The notes beneath the pieces were generated by a model. That model was not told where the DNA came from, did not search any database, and saw nothing but the letters and a program-made list of their open reading frames with translations. Source: JBDREA01 sp043820265 (GTDB lineage Archaea > Altiarchaeota > Altiarchaeia > IMC4 > JBDREA01). From it: DNA of 24,602 nt. Each line of letters opens with the position of its first letter. The stretch's first letter is position 1. Position numbers and translations under genes: made by a program. Below are positions 1 through 6,392 of this stretch, piece by piece. The stretch lies in contig JBDREA010000106.1 in the NCBI GenBank assembly GCA_043820265.1, forward strand, positions 1 through 24,602. The letters are read 5' to 3'.

Positions 1-37
1 ACCTCTTTGACGGAACTGGCCCATAAATATAGTTCAC
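1..37 (-). CDS. Radical SAM protein, N-terminal 12 codons only (partial)
   Basis: Reading leftward from a GTG at 37 gives MNYIYGPVPSKR before the window ends. The Y-G-P-V-P-S-(R/K)-R opening is known from a family of radical SAM Fe-S enzymes (COG0731-like), in which the CxxxCxxC cluster motif follows soon after. A GGAGGTG ribosome site lies about 7 nt upstream. The GTG overlaps the TGA of the DUF89 gene as GTGA, so the two are probably translationally coupled and this is the distal end of the metal operon. The family call rests on 12 residues only. An ATG at 24 would give a different frame and sits too far from the ribosome site. Confidence 0.6.
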   Translation of the reverse strand, partial: MNYIYGPVPSKR

Positions 38-894
38 TCTGACACACCTCCTTTTAGAATTAGGCTTCCTTGGGGGACACCAAGTTCTCTGGCAACTAGC
101 TGGCATTTGGCCATCAACAAGAAATAGATGTATTTTTCCTCAGAGAGGGCTTCGAAGTTGCCCTGCCCTTTGGCGATCACTAGGTCTGCCGACTTTAATT
201 TGGAGATGAACTTAGGATCGCTTCTCTCAAGCCCTGTATTCGGCATCCCGTTTCCGACAATGTCAAGTTTCACAAGTTTATCAATGCCAATATTCTTAGC
301 ATCGTCGACAGTTGCATCATTGATTATTGGGCCACCCTTGACGACTACAGTGATGTCCTTTTCTCCAAATTGCTTTACTATCTCCTCGATGAGCAGTCGG
401 TCAAAGACGATTTCGCCGGCGTTGTCTGCGAGATACATTATGGTTTTGGCTGCGGCCAAGTCTTTCTTGAACCTAGGATAGTCGCCGAGAGTAAACTCTT
501 TTTTTGTAGCTTCCTTGACGTGTTTTAGGACGTCGAATTCCTGGCCAACGCCGTAGTCGATTATGTTGCCAACAATTGCCAGCCTTACTGCCATCATAAA
601 GGAATCGTCTGCCTTCGCCACCATCTCCTTCATGCAAGGGTACAAAGTTAATGCCAGTTTGTTATCGTGATCTTTGAGTTTCTTGTAGGGATCCTCGTTC
701 CCAGTCACCTCCCTGACGATTGCGTGGATATGGTGCGCAATTTCCGGTGGAGATTGCCTATAGTCAACGTTTGAAAGGAATTCAGCAGACCTTCGAAGGA
801 TCCTTTCTTGCTGAGTTTTGTCAGCTTGGGCTCTCCTTGATGCTTCAAGACTTTGCCTTAGAAGGCATGGGACACAATCAAGGTTTGCTTTCAT
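34..894 (-). CDS. DUF89 family metal-dependent phosphatase
   Basis: A 286-aa member of the DUF89/ARMT1-like family. Characterised relatives are metal-dependent phosphatases of damaged or excess sugar phosphates and related metabolites; the substrate here is unknown. Visible marks are the archaeal-type N-terminal LDCVPC (Cys7, Cys10), AIVGNIIDYG near 106-115, the metal-site motif DNAGE at 157-161, NDATVDDA near 192, and KGQGNFE at 242-248. Length is normal for archaeal members. An in-frame ATG at 915 exists, but 894 is preferred: it follows a GGGGAGCTGA ribosome site, lies 4 nt after the ZIP stop, and starts at the conserved MKANLDCVPC. Cytosolic. Its place in a metal operon may reflect its metal dependence. 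Confidence 0.88.
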   Translation of the reverse strand: MKANLDCVPCLLRQSLEASRRAQADKTQQERILRRSAEFLSNVDYRQSPPEIAHHIHAIVREVTGNEDPYKKLKDHDNKLALTLYPCMKEMVAKADDSFMMAVRLAIVGNIIDYGVGQEFDVLKHVKEATKKEFTLGDYPRFKKDLAAAKTIMYLADNAGEIVFDRLLIEEIVKQFGEKDITVVVKGGPIINDATVDDAKNIGIDKLVKLDIVGNGMPNTGLERSDPKFISKLKSADLVIAKGQGNFEALSEEKYIYFLLMAKCQLVARELGVPQGSLILKGGVSE

Positions 895-898
895 CTTT

Positions 899-1639
899 TC
901 AGCTCCCCTCTGCAATAATTTTCACAGCCGCCATCAAACCCACTCCTGCAAGGAAGAAAAGGAATGCCGTCATCGACTTTCCGATGTTCGTCTCCTTATG
1001 AAGTTCAGGGACAAGATCAGACGCGGCGATATAAAGGAAACCTCCAGCAGCGATTGGCAGCATCAGTGTTTTAAATCCTTCTGAGGGCAGAAAGAATCCT
1101 ACCACCCCACCTAAGACACATGTCAATTGGGATAGGAAATTGTAAACTAACGCTTTGGTTTTTGTCATGCCGGCGTTCAATAACACTCCGAAATCCCCCA
1201 GCTCTTGTGGTATCTCGTGGGCTATTATCAGAAAAGATGTCACAATTCCTAGGTGTGTGTCTGTGAGAAACGCCGCTGCAATCACTAAACCGTCAATGAA
1301 GTTGTGTATCCCGTCTCCGAAGAGCACCAAATAACTGTATGCATGCACATCACACACTTTCTCGTGGCAGTGGTGCCATTTAAGAACCCTCTCCAATAGG
1401 AAGAATAGGGAGAAGCCGCAGAGTAACAGGATGAGTGCGGTATCAGCACTTAAAACTGTGAGGGACTTCGCCAGTAAGTGTAGGAGTCCGCCACCCATCA
1501 ATGCGCCAGCGGAAAACGCAACAAACAGGTATAACATCCTCCTAAGCATCTTCTCACTTAAAAGCAATGTCAATGCACCGACAAACGCGACTAAGCCGTT
1601 AATGAAAGTCAGGCCCAGTATCCAAAGAAGCGTGTTCAC
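899..1639 (-). CDS. ZIP family divalent metal transporter
   Basis: A 246-aa integral membrane protein with about eight hydrophobic segments. ZIP proteins carry Zn, Fe or Mn across the membrane. The metal-site signatures of TM4 (HNFIDG, 112-117) and TM5 (HEIPQE, 141-146) are intact, and SDLVPELHKE at 207-216 matches the conserved TM7 region. A short His/Cys-rich loop (HHCHE near 89-93) between TM3 and TM4 is typical of a metal-sensing loop. The start is GTG at 1639, overlapping the CDF stop as GTGA, with an AGGAGG ribosome site 7 nt upstream. Pairing with the CDF gene just upstream suggests linked import and export or storage of the same metal; the metal cannot be read from sequence. Confidence 0.92.
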   Translation of the reverse strand: MNTLLWILGLTFINGLVAFVGALTLLLSEKMLRRMLYLFVAFSAGALMGGGLLHLLAKSLTVLSADTALILLLCGFSLFFLLERVLKWHHCHEKVCDVHAYSYLVLFGDGIHNFIDGLVIAAAFLTDTHLGIVTSFLIIAHEIPQELGDFGVLLNAGMTKTKALVYNFLSQLTCVLGGVVGFFLPSEGFKTLMLPIAAGGFLYIAASDLVPELHKETNIGKSMTAFLFFLAGVGLMAAVKIIAEGS

Positions 1640-2862
1640 AAACCTGCCTCCTTCCTTTGAAGTTTGCCTTCAGTGAAGTTTTTAATAGCGTCTTTTACAG
1701 TTTGGCCCTCGAATAGATATGTTTCAACCAGGTGTTCTTTGAGGGCATAGTAGGCTCCTTCTCCGACTTCTCTTGCAATCAGGACATTTATTTTGTTGTC
1801 GACGAGGAATTTGGCGGCAGTCATCCCAATCTTTTTTTCAAGGTTTTTAGCAGGGTTTTCCAGCACCTTCATGCCCTTGACTTGGTTCCCATCGACATCT
1901 ACGAACATGAAGTAAGGTGTCTTACTGAACTGCGGACTCAGATTGGAATCTAAGCCGGCATCCTCAATGACAGGAAGACCGATTCGAACCGACTTCAGCT
2001 TTGCAGGCTCTACGTGGATGGTGAATGAGTCTACGTCTTTGATGGAATCCTTGATGACAGCCTCTATTTTTTCGGTTTGTTCGTGGGAGCGGGCCACACT
2101 CAAATCTCCACTCATGGTCACCTTCGCTTCCCCGAAGACGTACGGCCCCGACCTGCGGAGCTTCACATCCCTTACCTCAGACACTCCCTCGACTCCCCGT
2201 ATTATCGCCTTGATTTTCTCCCCCAACTCGGGGCAAAGGCATGCATCCATCAAAACAAGGAGACTATCCTTTCCCATAAGCACAGCCACCTTCAGCACCA
2301 ACAAAGACACTAGGACTCCTGCTATCGCTTCGAGTTGTGGGAAACCTAGATGCGATGAAAGGATTCCAACAAACACTACTAATGATGCGTAAACATCAAC
2401 ACCCGAATGCTTTGCGTCGGCGATGAGGGCAGGGGAATTTATTCGTTTTCCAACACCGAGCTTATACTTCATAAGGGCGTACGAACCTACTGCGGACACC
2501 AGACTCACCAATAATGCAATATATGCCAGCTTCAGGGGACTGGGATTCATGAATGCAGTATAACTTTCCTTTAGAATTTCCAGCCCGGCCAGAAGAATCA
2601 TTAGGGCTACGACAAGGGATGCGATTGTTTCGGCTTTATAGTAGCCGTAAGTGAATCGTTCGTCTGGTTTTTTCTGGGAGATCCTCAAGCCAACCCAGAC
2701 GGCAACTGTACTCACAACATCGGTAAGGGAGTGAAGGGCGTCTGCGGTTAGTGCAAGACTGCCTGAAAGAATCCCAACTCCCCCTTTGACTATCGTCAAA
2801 AGGAGTGTTGCCGCTGCCGAAATGATTGCGGTTCGTTCCCCTTCGCGTAATTTTGACTGCAT
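1636..2862 (-). CDS. Cation diffusion facilitator fused to a C-terminal NifX-like domain
   Basis: A 408-aa CDF (cation efflux) protein. The six-helix transporter domain spans about residues 10-205 and carries two metal-site motifs, ADALHSLTD (40-48) and ADAKHSGVD (148-156). The cytoplasmic CDF dimerisation domain follows at about 210-288. Residues about 292-408 form a dinitrogenase iron-molybdenum cofactor (NifX/NifB-like) domain, resembling the free NifX-like proteins encoded just upstream. The ATG at 2862 starts where CDFs normally begin and lies 4 nt after the previous stop. An upstream start at 2922 would add 20 uncharacteristic residues overlapping the previous gene. The fusion suggests metal efflux gated by, or delivering to, the NifX-like module (inference). 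Confidence 0.9.
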   Translation of the reverse strand: MQSKLREGERTAIISAAATLLLTIVKGGVGILSGSLALTADALHSLTDVVSTVAVWVGLRISQKKPDERFTYGYYKAETIASLVVALMILLAGLEILKESYTAFMNPSPLKLAYIALLVSLVSAVGSYALMKYKLGVGKRINSPALIADAKHSGVDVYASLVVFVGILSSHLGFPQLEAIAGVLVSLLVLKVAVLMGKDSLLVLMDACLCPELGEKIKAIIRGVEGVSEVRDVKLRRSGPYVFGEAKVTMSGDLSVARSHEQTEKIEAVIKDSIKDVDSFTIHVEPAKLKSVRIGLPVIEDAGLDSNLSPQFSKTPYFMFVDVDGNQVKGMKVLENPAKNLEKKIGMTAAKFLVDNKINVLIAREVGEGAYYALKEHLVETYLFEGQTVKDAIKNFTEGKLQRKEAGL

Positions 2863-2866
2863 CTCA

Positions 2867-3226
2867 CTAGTGCCTGTGATCTTTGCATGCAGTTGACTCA
2901 GACGCTTTCTGCAACTTGCCATCCTTAAAGGATTTCAGAGCAATATCTATCGGTCCCTCAGCCCCACAGTAAACCTCAATGCCTCTTTCTTCAAACATCA
3001 TCATCGCCCGATGTCCCATACCAGCGCATAAAACTATGTTTGCCCCGGCATTTCCGATTACATCAGGAGGTTTACCTGTTCCCCCAAAGTGTTCGCTTAC
3101 GTTTTCAATAAACTCGATCTCATTCGTCTCAGAATCTATTATTGCATATAAAGGTGCTCGCCCGAAATGCGGGCATACTTCCTCTTTAAATCCGTTTTTT
3201 CCCATTGTTGGTATTGCAATCTTCAT
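2867..3226 (-). CDS. NifX/NifB-like (orange-protein-like) metal cluster protein B
   Basis: A 119-aa single-domain protein of the dinitrogenase Fe-Mo cofactor family (NifX, C-terminal NifB, orange protein ORP). Members bind or carry Fe-S or heterometal clusters. It opens with MKIAIPTMG, then CPHFGRAP at 18-25, the common metal-site signature of this family, with another Cys at 67. The ATG at 3226 follows a perfect GGAGGT ribosome site; the longer open frame to 3301 overlaps the previous gene and has no such site. It begins 4 nt after the stop of a paralogous gene. Outside nitrogen fixation, NifX-like/Mrp/DUF134 groupings are known as orange-protein-type clusters; no nif genes are present here. 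Confidence 0.88.
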   Translation of the reverse strand: MKIAIPTMGKNGFKEEVCPHFGRAPLYAIIDSETNEIEFIENVSEHFGGTGKPPDVIGNAGANIVLCAGMGHRAMMMFEERGIEVYCGAEGPIDIALKSFKDGKLQKASESTACKDHRH

Positions 3227-3230
3227 TTTT

Positions 3231-3659
3231 TTACCTCCATTTTCCTCCACTTCGTCCATGGCTACCTTTTGCCTGACCTCGTCCTCGACAACCCATTCCA
3301 AAATGGTCTTTCACGGATGGTCCTTCAAGGGGTGTAATCTTTTCTTCAAGGTAATCCTGGACTGCCTTTCTCGCGTTCCCGGAGGCCTGCACCATCTTCA
3401 CATTCGATTGGTTCAGGACGGCTGCCGCTTTCGGGCCGAAGTTCCCGGCAATCGCCACTTCGGCTTTCTCGTTCACTGCGGTCTGCGCTGCTGTTATCCC
3501 TGCCCCACCGGTAGCGTAGGCTCCTGGATTTTCAATAACTGAAGCTTCTTTAATGCCCCCTTCTTCGCATTCTACGACTGTAAAATTCGAACAGCGGCCG
3601 AAAACAGGCGAGACATCGTCTTCCAAATTCCCTTTCATTGTTGCTATTAATATCTTCAT
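3231..3659 (-). CDS. NifX/NifB-like metal cluster protein A with Gly/Arg-rich tail
   Basis: A 142-aa NifX-family protein. The cluster-binding fold covers about residues 1-110 (MKILIATMKG at the start, VSPVFGRCSNF near 16-26). A short Gly/Arg/His-rich tail at about 119-142, including HFGMGCRGRG, could hold metal or bind nucleic acid; tails of this type are common in archaeal NifX-like proteins. The start is certain: GAGGTGA lies about 9 nt upstream, and the ATG overlaps the J-domain gene's TGA as ATGA. It is the second of three NifX-like modules in the operon and is clearly diverged from the others. Probably cytosolic. Confidence 0.87.
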   Translation of the reverse strand: MKILIATMKGNLEDDVSPVFGRCSNFTVVECEEGGIKEASVIENPGAYATGGAGITAAQTAVNEKAEVAIAGNFGPKAAAVLNQSNVKMVQASGNARKAVQDYLEEKITPLEGPSVKDHFGMGCRGRGQAKGSHGRSGGKWR

Positions 3660-3976
3660 TTTTTCTGTTCACCTCTGCCCCAAAACCAGTCCTCTGAGTA
3701 ATTCTCCCAGAGTGTTTCTTCGGGACTTTGTTTTCTAATCTCTGCCTCCTCAAAGGAGAATCTATAGTCCTTGGTGTATGAGAGGATGAGTTTGTAGGAG
3801 TTGATTACCTCAACCATCCTTTTTTGGCATTCCAAATTCCTTTTTTTTGAACATCTATCGGGATGGTATTTTTTCGCCAAGTCACGGTATTTGTTCTTTA
3901 TCTCCTTCAAAGTTGCCCTCTCACCTAAACCAAGGGTTTTTCTGGCCTCCAATATGTTCTTCACGGTCCTAATCAT
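3656..3976 (-). CDS. Small J-domain (DnaJ-like) protein
   Basis: A 106-aa protein that is mostly a J domain: helix II KEIKNKYRDLAKKYHPDR with the diagnostic HPD tripeptide at 38-40, then helix III up to about 68. There are no Gly/Phe, zinc-finger or C-terminal substrate domains, so it is not a full DnaJ. J domains stimulate the ATPase of Hsp70. Small J proteins are known in Fe-S assembly (HscB-like), so cluster transfer to or from the neighbouring NifX-like proteins is plausible but inferred. No DnaK is in the window. It overlaps the DUF5320 gene by 8 nt and the next gene by 4 nt. Confidence 0.85.
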   Translation of the reverse strand: MIRTVKNILEARKTLGLGERATLKEIKNKYRDLAKKYHPDRCSKKRNLECQKRMVEVINSYKLILSYTKDYRFSFEEAEIRKQSPEETLWENYSEDWFWGRGEQKK

Positions 3977-4295
3977 CTAGACTTTCAATCCTCTTTTTAA
4001 CCTCGTCAAGCTGTTGTTCAAGAACCTTGGCTTCCTGTTCGAGTTTCTGTTTATTTTGTTCTTCGAGGGATCGACCGAGCCACTCGTAGCCAGGGATTCC
4101 AGTGGCGAAGAATCGATTCATGCGACCGCGCCCACGTCCTCCTGTTCCTGGAGCTCTTCGCTCAACTCCCAAGTTTTCTCTGCCTCTTGGCCACATAATG
4201 GCTTCTCTTGGCAGTGTAATGCCATTGCAGAGGCCGAAACCCCCGCCAGTTCTTGATCCCCGTCCCTGGGGGCCGGTTCTATCTAATCCAGGCAT
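3969..4295 (-). CDS. DUF5320 family protein
   Basis: A 108-aa protein with the family's N-terminal signature MPGLDRTGPQGRGSRTGGG and a Gly/Arg-rich middle (GTGGRGRGRMNRFF near 50-63). A charged coiled-coil-like helix covers about 75-108. DUF5320 proteins are common next to NifX-like and DUF134 genes in archaea and bacteria, but their role is unknown. The ATG at 4295 sits behind a perfect GGAGGTGA site. The Gly/Arg stretch resembles the tail of NifX-like protein A. Cytosolic. Confidence 0.82.
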   Translation of the reverse strand: MPGLDRTGPQGRGSRTGGGFGLCNGITLPREAIMWPRGRENLGVERRAPGTGGRGRGRMNRFFATGIPGYEWLGRSLEEQNKQKLEQEAKVLEQQLDEVKKRIESLDD

Positions 4296-4318
4296 ATTTA
4301 TTCACCTCCTTTTCCTCT

Positions 4319-4489
4319 TTATTGCGACTGGATAATCTTCTTTAAACTATTAAACTGTTTTTTATTCAACCTGCAGATTCCTACGCCCTCTTTATCTTCT
4401 CCGATGACTGCACTTCCATCGTCGTTGATTGTAAGTTGTGGGCAGTCCGGGTTTGGACCAGGTCCGTCGCATAATGTGTATGTTCTCAT
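4319..4489 (-). CDS. Small 56-aa Cys-containing protein, unknown function
   Basis: A short coding frame beginning MRTYTLCDGPGPNPDCPQL, behind a strong GGAGGT ribosome site 6 nt before the ATG at 4489. It has three Cys (7, 16, 39) and an acidic middle (NDDGSAVIGEDKEG), and ends with a basic, probably helical stretch (LNKKQFNSLKK). It sits in the operon with 20 nt and 23 nt gaps on either side, the usual spacing here. I do not recognise the family. The CDG...DCP pattern could be a metal ligand set. Its coding nature is supported by the ribosome site, operon position and sensible composition rather than by homology. Confidence 0.72.
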   Translation of the reverse strand: MRTYTLCDGPGPNPDCPQLTINDDGSAVIGEDKEGVGICRLNKKQFNSLKKIIQSQ

Positions 4490-4509
4490 TTCTTTACCTC
4501 CTTGTTTTA

Positions 4510-4632
4510 CTATTCGTTGTGCCAGTCTTCCCCGCAGTACTTGCCTTTGTTGGCCCGTACCGCTCCCCCAGAACCATCTTTTTTTGGTCCGGGCGTAGGA
4601 TAGGTTTCCTTTTCTTCTTCGTCATCGCCCAT
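4510..4632 (-). CDS. Small 40-aa charged protein, unknown function
   Basis: The ATG at 4632 follows GGAGGTGAAAAAG, an excellent ribosome site, and overlaps the Mrp stop by 11 nt. The product is acidic at first (MGDDEEEKE), then Gly/Pro/Lys-rich (PTPGPKKDGSGGAVRANKGK), and ends KYCGEDWHNE with a single Cys. A longer open frame continues upstream to 4743, but that part lies inside the Mrp gene and has no ribosome site. Function is unknown. A Gly/Pro-rich flexible peptide between an Fe-S ATPase and NifX-like genes may be an assembly partner (inference). Confidence 0.68.
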   Translation of the reverse strand: MGDDEEEKETYPTPGPKKDGSGGAVRANKGKYCGEDWHNE

Positions 4633-5458
4633 CTTTTTCACCTCCTTTTTTAATTTTCTTTTCGAGATTCTCAACCACACATTTGAAAGCTTTCGATGCT
4701 TCAGTTTCCGAAAATTCGGTGATGAATGGTTTTCCTTTGTCACCAGATTCCACTATCTCGGGCTGGATAGGGATTCTGCCCAAAAATGGAATATCCATCT
4801 CTTTTGCTGCTTTTTCTCCTCCCCCTATCTTGAATAATTCTATCTGTTTCTTGCAGTGAGGGCATTCTAATCCTGCCATATTCTCTATCACACCTAAGAG
4901 GGGGATATTCAATCGCTTAATGAAATTTATGGCTTTTTTAGAGTCGAGTAATGCGACGTCTTGTGGTGTTGTGACGATGATTGCCCCATCAAGATCTGGT
5001 ATCAGTTGTGCGATACTCAATGGTTCGTCGCCTGTTCCTGGAGGAAGGTCCATGATCAGGTAGTCTAGTTCTCCCCATGCAACTTCGCCAAGAAACTGTC
5101 TTATCGCACCCATTTTGATGGGGCCGCGCCATATTACTGGGGTGTCCTTTGTCGACAAGAGAAACGCCATCGACATGACTTTGATTCCCTGTGGAGAAAG
5201 GACTGGCTCGATTCCCTTCTGAGAAGCCCCTGGCTTTTCATCTTCGATGCCGAGCATCTTTGGAACATTCGGTCCTGTAATGTCTGTGTCCAATAGGCCA
5301 ACCTTGTATTTTGCGGAGAGGGCACAGGCAAGGTTAACTGCCACGGTGGTCTTTCCAACACCGCCTTTCCCTGAGAGTACGGCGATCTTGTATCTGATAT
5401 CTTTCATAGCTTTTAATATTCCCCCGTCCTCAACATTTCCCCCTTCATCTGGTTTCAT
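4622..5458 (-). CDS. Mrp/NBP35-type Fe-S cluster carrier ATPase
   Basis: A 278-aa P-loop ATPase of the Mrp/NBP35/ApbC family, which binds a bridging [4Fe-4S] cluster and passes it to target proteins. The deviant Walker A SGKGGVGKTT lies at 29-38, switch region LDTDITGPNVPKMLG near 56-70, Walker B-like LIMDLPPGTGD at 134-144, and the cluster-binding CPHC at 199-202. Length is normal for archaeal members. The ATG at 5458 comes 1 nt after the DUF134 stop (TGAGATG), indicating coupled translation. Mrp with NifX-like partners and a DUF134 regulator recalls the bacterial orange-protein clusters, where an Mrp homologue works with ORP on a metal cluster. Confidence 0.93.
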   Translation of the reverse strand: MKPDEGGNVEDGGILKAMKDIRYKIAVLSGKGGVGKTTVAVNLACALSAKYKVGLLDTDITGPNVPKMLGIEDEKPGASQKGIEPVLSPQGIKVMSMAFLLSTKDTPVIWRGPIKMGAIRQFLGEVAWGELDYLIMDLPPGTGDEPLSIAQLIPDLDGAIIVTTPQDVALLDSKKAINFIKRLNIPLLGVIENMAGLECPHCKKQIELFKIGGGEKAAKEMDIPFLGRIPIQPEIVESGDKGKPFITEFSETEASKAFKCVVENLEKKIKKGGEKDGR

Positions 5459-5459
5459 C

Positions 5460-5885
5460 TCAAACCGTGCCCCGTTTTATCTTTTTACTCCCGCATTCCG
5501 GGCATTCCTTTGGAAGTTTGTCTTTGTCCACCTTCCACTCGTGCTTGTCATCTAGGCATCGAAATATCACTTCATTGTTTGATATGTAGTAGCCTCCCTT
5601 GATCTCGATGGCCTTGCCGTTGAGCAATGAATCAATCACCTTGTACAATCCAGATTTCAGATCACGTTCCATAGTTCGGCGGGATACACCCATCTTTTTT
5701 GCAGCGACCAGTCGTTTGAGCTTGTCATGGTAGACGAGCTTCAACGCCTCCAACTCTTCAGGTTTAAGGAAGTTGGATTCAAGCTCGGATAAGGGGATCC
5801 CACGAGGTTTAAAATAATTAACCTCTGGAGTGTTCTCAACCTTCCTTAGGCATTTGGGTCTGCCACTCTTGTTTTTTTCATCCAT
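5460..5885 (-). CDS. DUF134 family DNA-binding regulator with C-terminal zinc ribbon
   Basis: A 141-aa protein. The DUF134 core covers residues about 17-97: PRGIPLSELE, then LKPEELEALKLVYHDKL, a sigma-region-4-like helix-turn-helix (AAKKMGVSRRTMERDLKSG), and the closing KAIEIKGG. The C-terminal 40 residues add a zinc ribbon-like segment with FRCLDDKHEW and CPECGSKK. The ATG at 5885 is chosen; an in-frame TTG at 5912 lies inside the upstream operator palindrome and is unlikely. As first gene of the operon behind paired palindromes it is probably an autoregulator sensing metal, Fe-S or redox state (inference). No strong ribosome site precedes it. Confidence 0.85.
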   Translation of the reverse strand: MDEKNKSGRPKCLRKVENTPEVNYFKPRGIPLSELESNFLKPEELEALKLVYHDKLKRLVAAKKMGVSRRTMERDLKSGLYKVIDSLLNGKAIEIKGGYYISNNEVIFRCLDDKHEWKVDKDKLPKECPECGSKKIKRGTV

Positions 5886-5896
5886 TTTAATGAGTA

Positions 5897-5962
5897 TTGC
5901 CCAATAGGGCAAATCATAATATCAATACGCATTCATCCTTTATAAATGCCCAATAGGGCAAA
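5897..5962 (-). promoter_or_regulatory. Promoter of the metal operon with two palindromic operators
   Basis: Two copies of TGCCCAATAGGGCAAA lie at 5898-5913 and 5947-5962, 49 bp apart. Each is an inverted repeat with GCCC/GGGC arms; copy 1 extends to 6-bp arms (TTGCCC/GGGCAA) around AATA. Between them on the minus strand is a TATA-like box (ATTTATAAAGG, 5937-5947), predicting transcription from about 5916 and a leader near 30 nt. The upstream copy abuts the TATA box and the downstream copy lies just inside the transcript, an arrangement expected for repression by a dimer. The adjacent DUF134 protein is the likely ligand. Confidence 0.7.
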
Positions 5963-6043
5963 ACCTATGGAAATTATGACTTATCAGAAGAAAATCAATA
6001 TGTGTAACGGAACCAGGGTTTTATCCTCAGAAAACATATCATT

Positions 6044-6078
6044 ATCCTAACGTTTTTAGGATATTGGACCTGTTGATG
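6044..6078. repeat. Imperfect direct repeat, copy 1 (upstream of the 65-aa gene)
   Basis: The segment contains CCTAACGTTTTTAGG, a small inverted repeat, then ATATTGGACCTGTTGATG. A similar segment lies at 6303-6337, so the two bracket the small gene at 6105-6302. They differ by several substitutions and an indel. They could be regulatory or remnants of a small mobile element; nothing decides this. Confidence 0.35.
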
Positions 6079-6104
6079 TATCATGGGGTCCTTGAAGAAG
6101 GAAG

Positions 6105-6302
6105 ATGATCTGCACATTATGTGGGAAACCAATTCCTAATTATCGTCCTGCCTTTAACCATTTAAGGATTGATGAATCACATGTTGCAGATTTTTGTTCG
6201 GAATGTGTTGATAAATTTCTTAGGTGGCAGCAAAGCATATTCGCAGATCTTTTTCCGACAAAAGCCGCAAAGAAGAGGTATGGAAAAAGTCGAAGCACTT
6301 AA
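6105..6302 (+). CDS. Small four-cysteine zinc-binding protein, unknown function
   Basis: A 65-aa protein with two Cys pairs, CTLC at 3-6 and CSEC at 31-34, spaced as a single zinc knuckle or treble-clef-like site. An amphipathic, aromatic and then basic tail follows (FLRWQQSIFADLF, then KKRYGKSRST). The ATG at 6105 follows a purine-rich GAAGGAAG, a weak ribosome site. It stands alone, divergent from the DUF134 operon and convergent with the HNH-like gene, between two imperfect repeats. Small zinc-finger proteins of this size in archaea often bind nucleic acid or proteins. I do not recognise the family. Confidence 0.6.
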   Translation: MICTLCGKPIPNYRPAFNHLRIDESHVADFCSECVDKFLRWQQSIFADLFPTKAAKKRYGKSRST

Positions 6303-6337
6303 TTCTAACACTTTTTAGGATGTTGCACATGTAGGTG
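6303..6337. repeat. Imperfect direct repeat, copy 2 (downstream of the 65-aa gene)
   Basis: The segment reads TCTAACACTTTTTAGGATG followed by TTGCACATGTAGGTG and parallels 6044-6078. It begins immediately after the stop codon of the small four-Cys gene. The stem-like CTAA/TTAG followed by little T-richness makes it a poor terminator. Confidence 0.35.
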
Positions 6338-6392
6338 AAAGGGCGTAGGGCCTAAATTTTTTGGATGGGGCCGGTAAGCAGTTGGTAAGTAT

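Noticed and set aside
1943..2392. A 149-codon plus-strand frame inside the CDF gene
   Set aside because: Ser/Thr-rich antisense shadow of a transporter gene with intact motifs.
2979..3542. A 187-codon plus-strand frame across the two NifX-like genes
   Set aside because: It spans two well-supported minus-strand genes and their ribosome site, and shows no recognisable protein features.
4633..4743. Extension of the 40-aa gene to an earlier start at 4743
   Set aside because: The added part lies inside the Mrp gene, has no ribosome site, and is basic and unlike the rest. The GGAGGTG site fixes the start at 4632.
1..5885. The NifX-like genes considered as part of a nitrogen-fixation cluster
   Set aside because: There are no nifHDK, nifB or nifEN genes in the window. 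NifX-like proteins with Mrp and DUF134 are common in non-fixing anaerobes.
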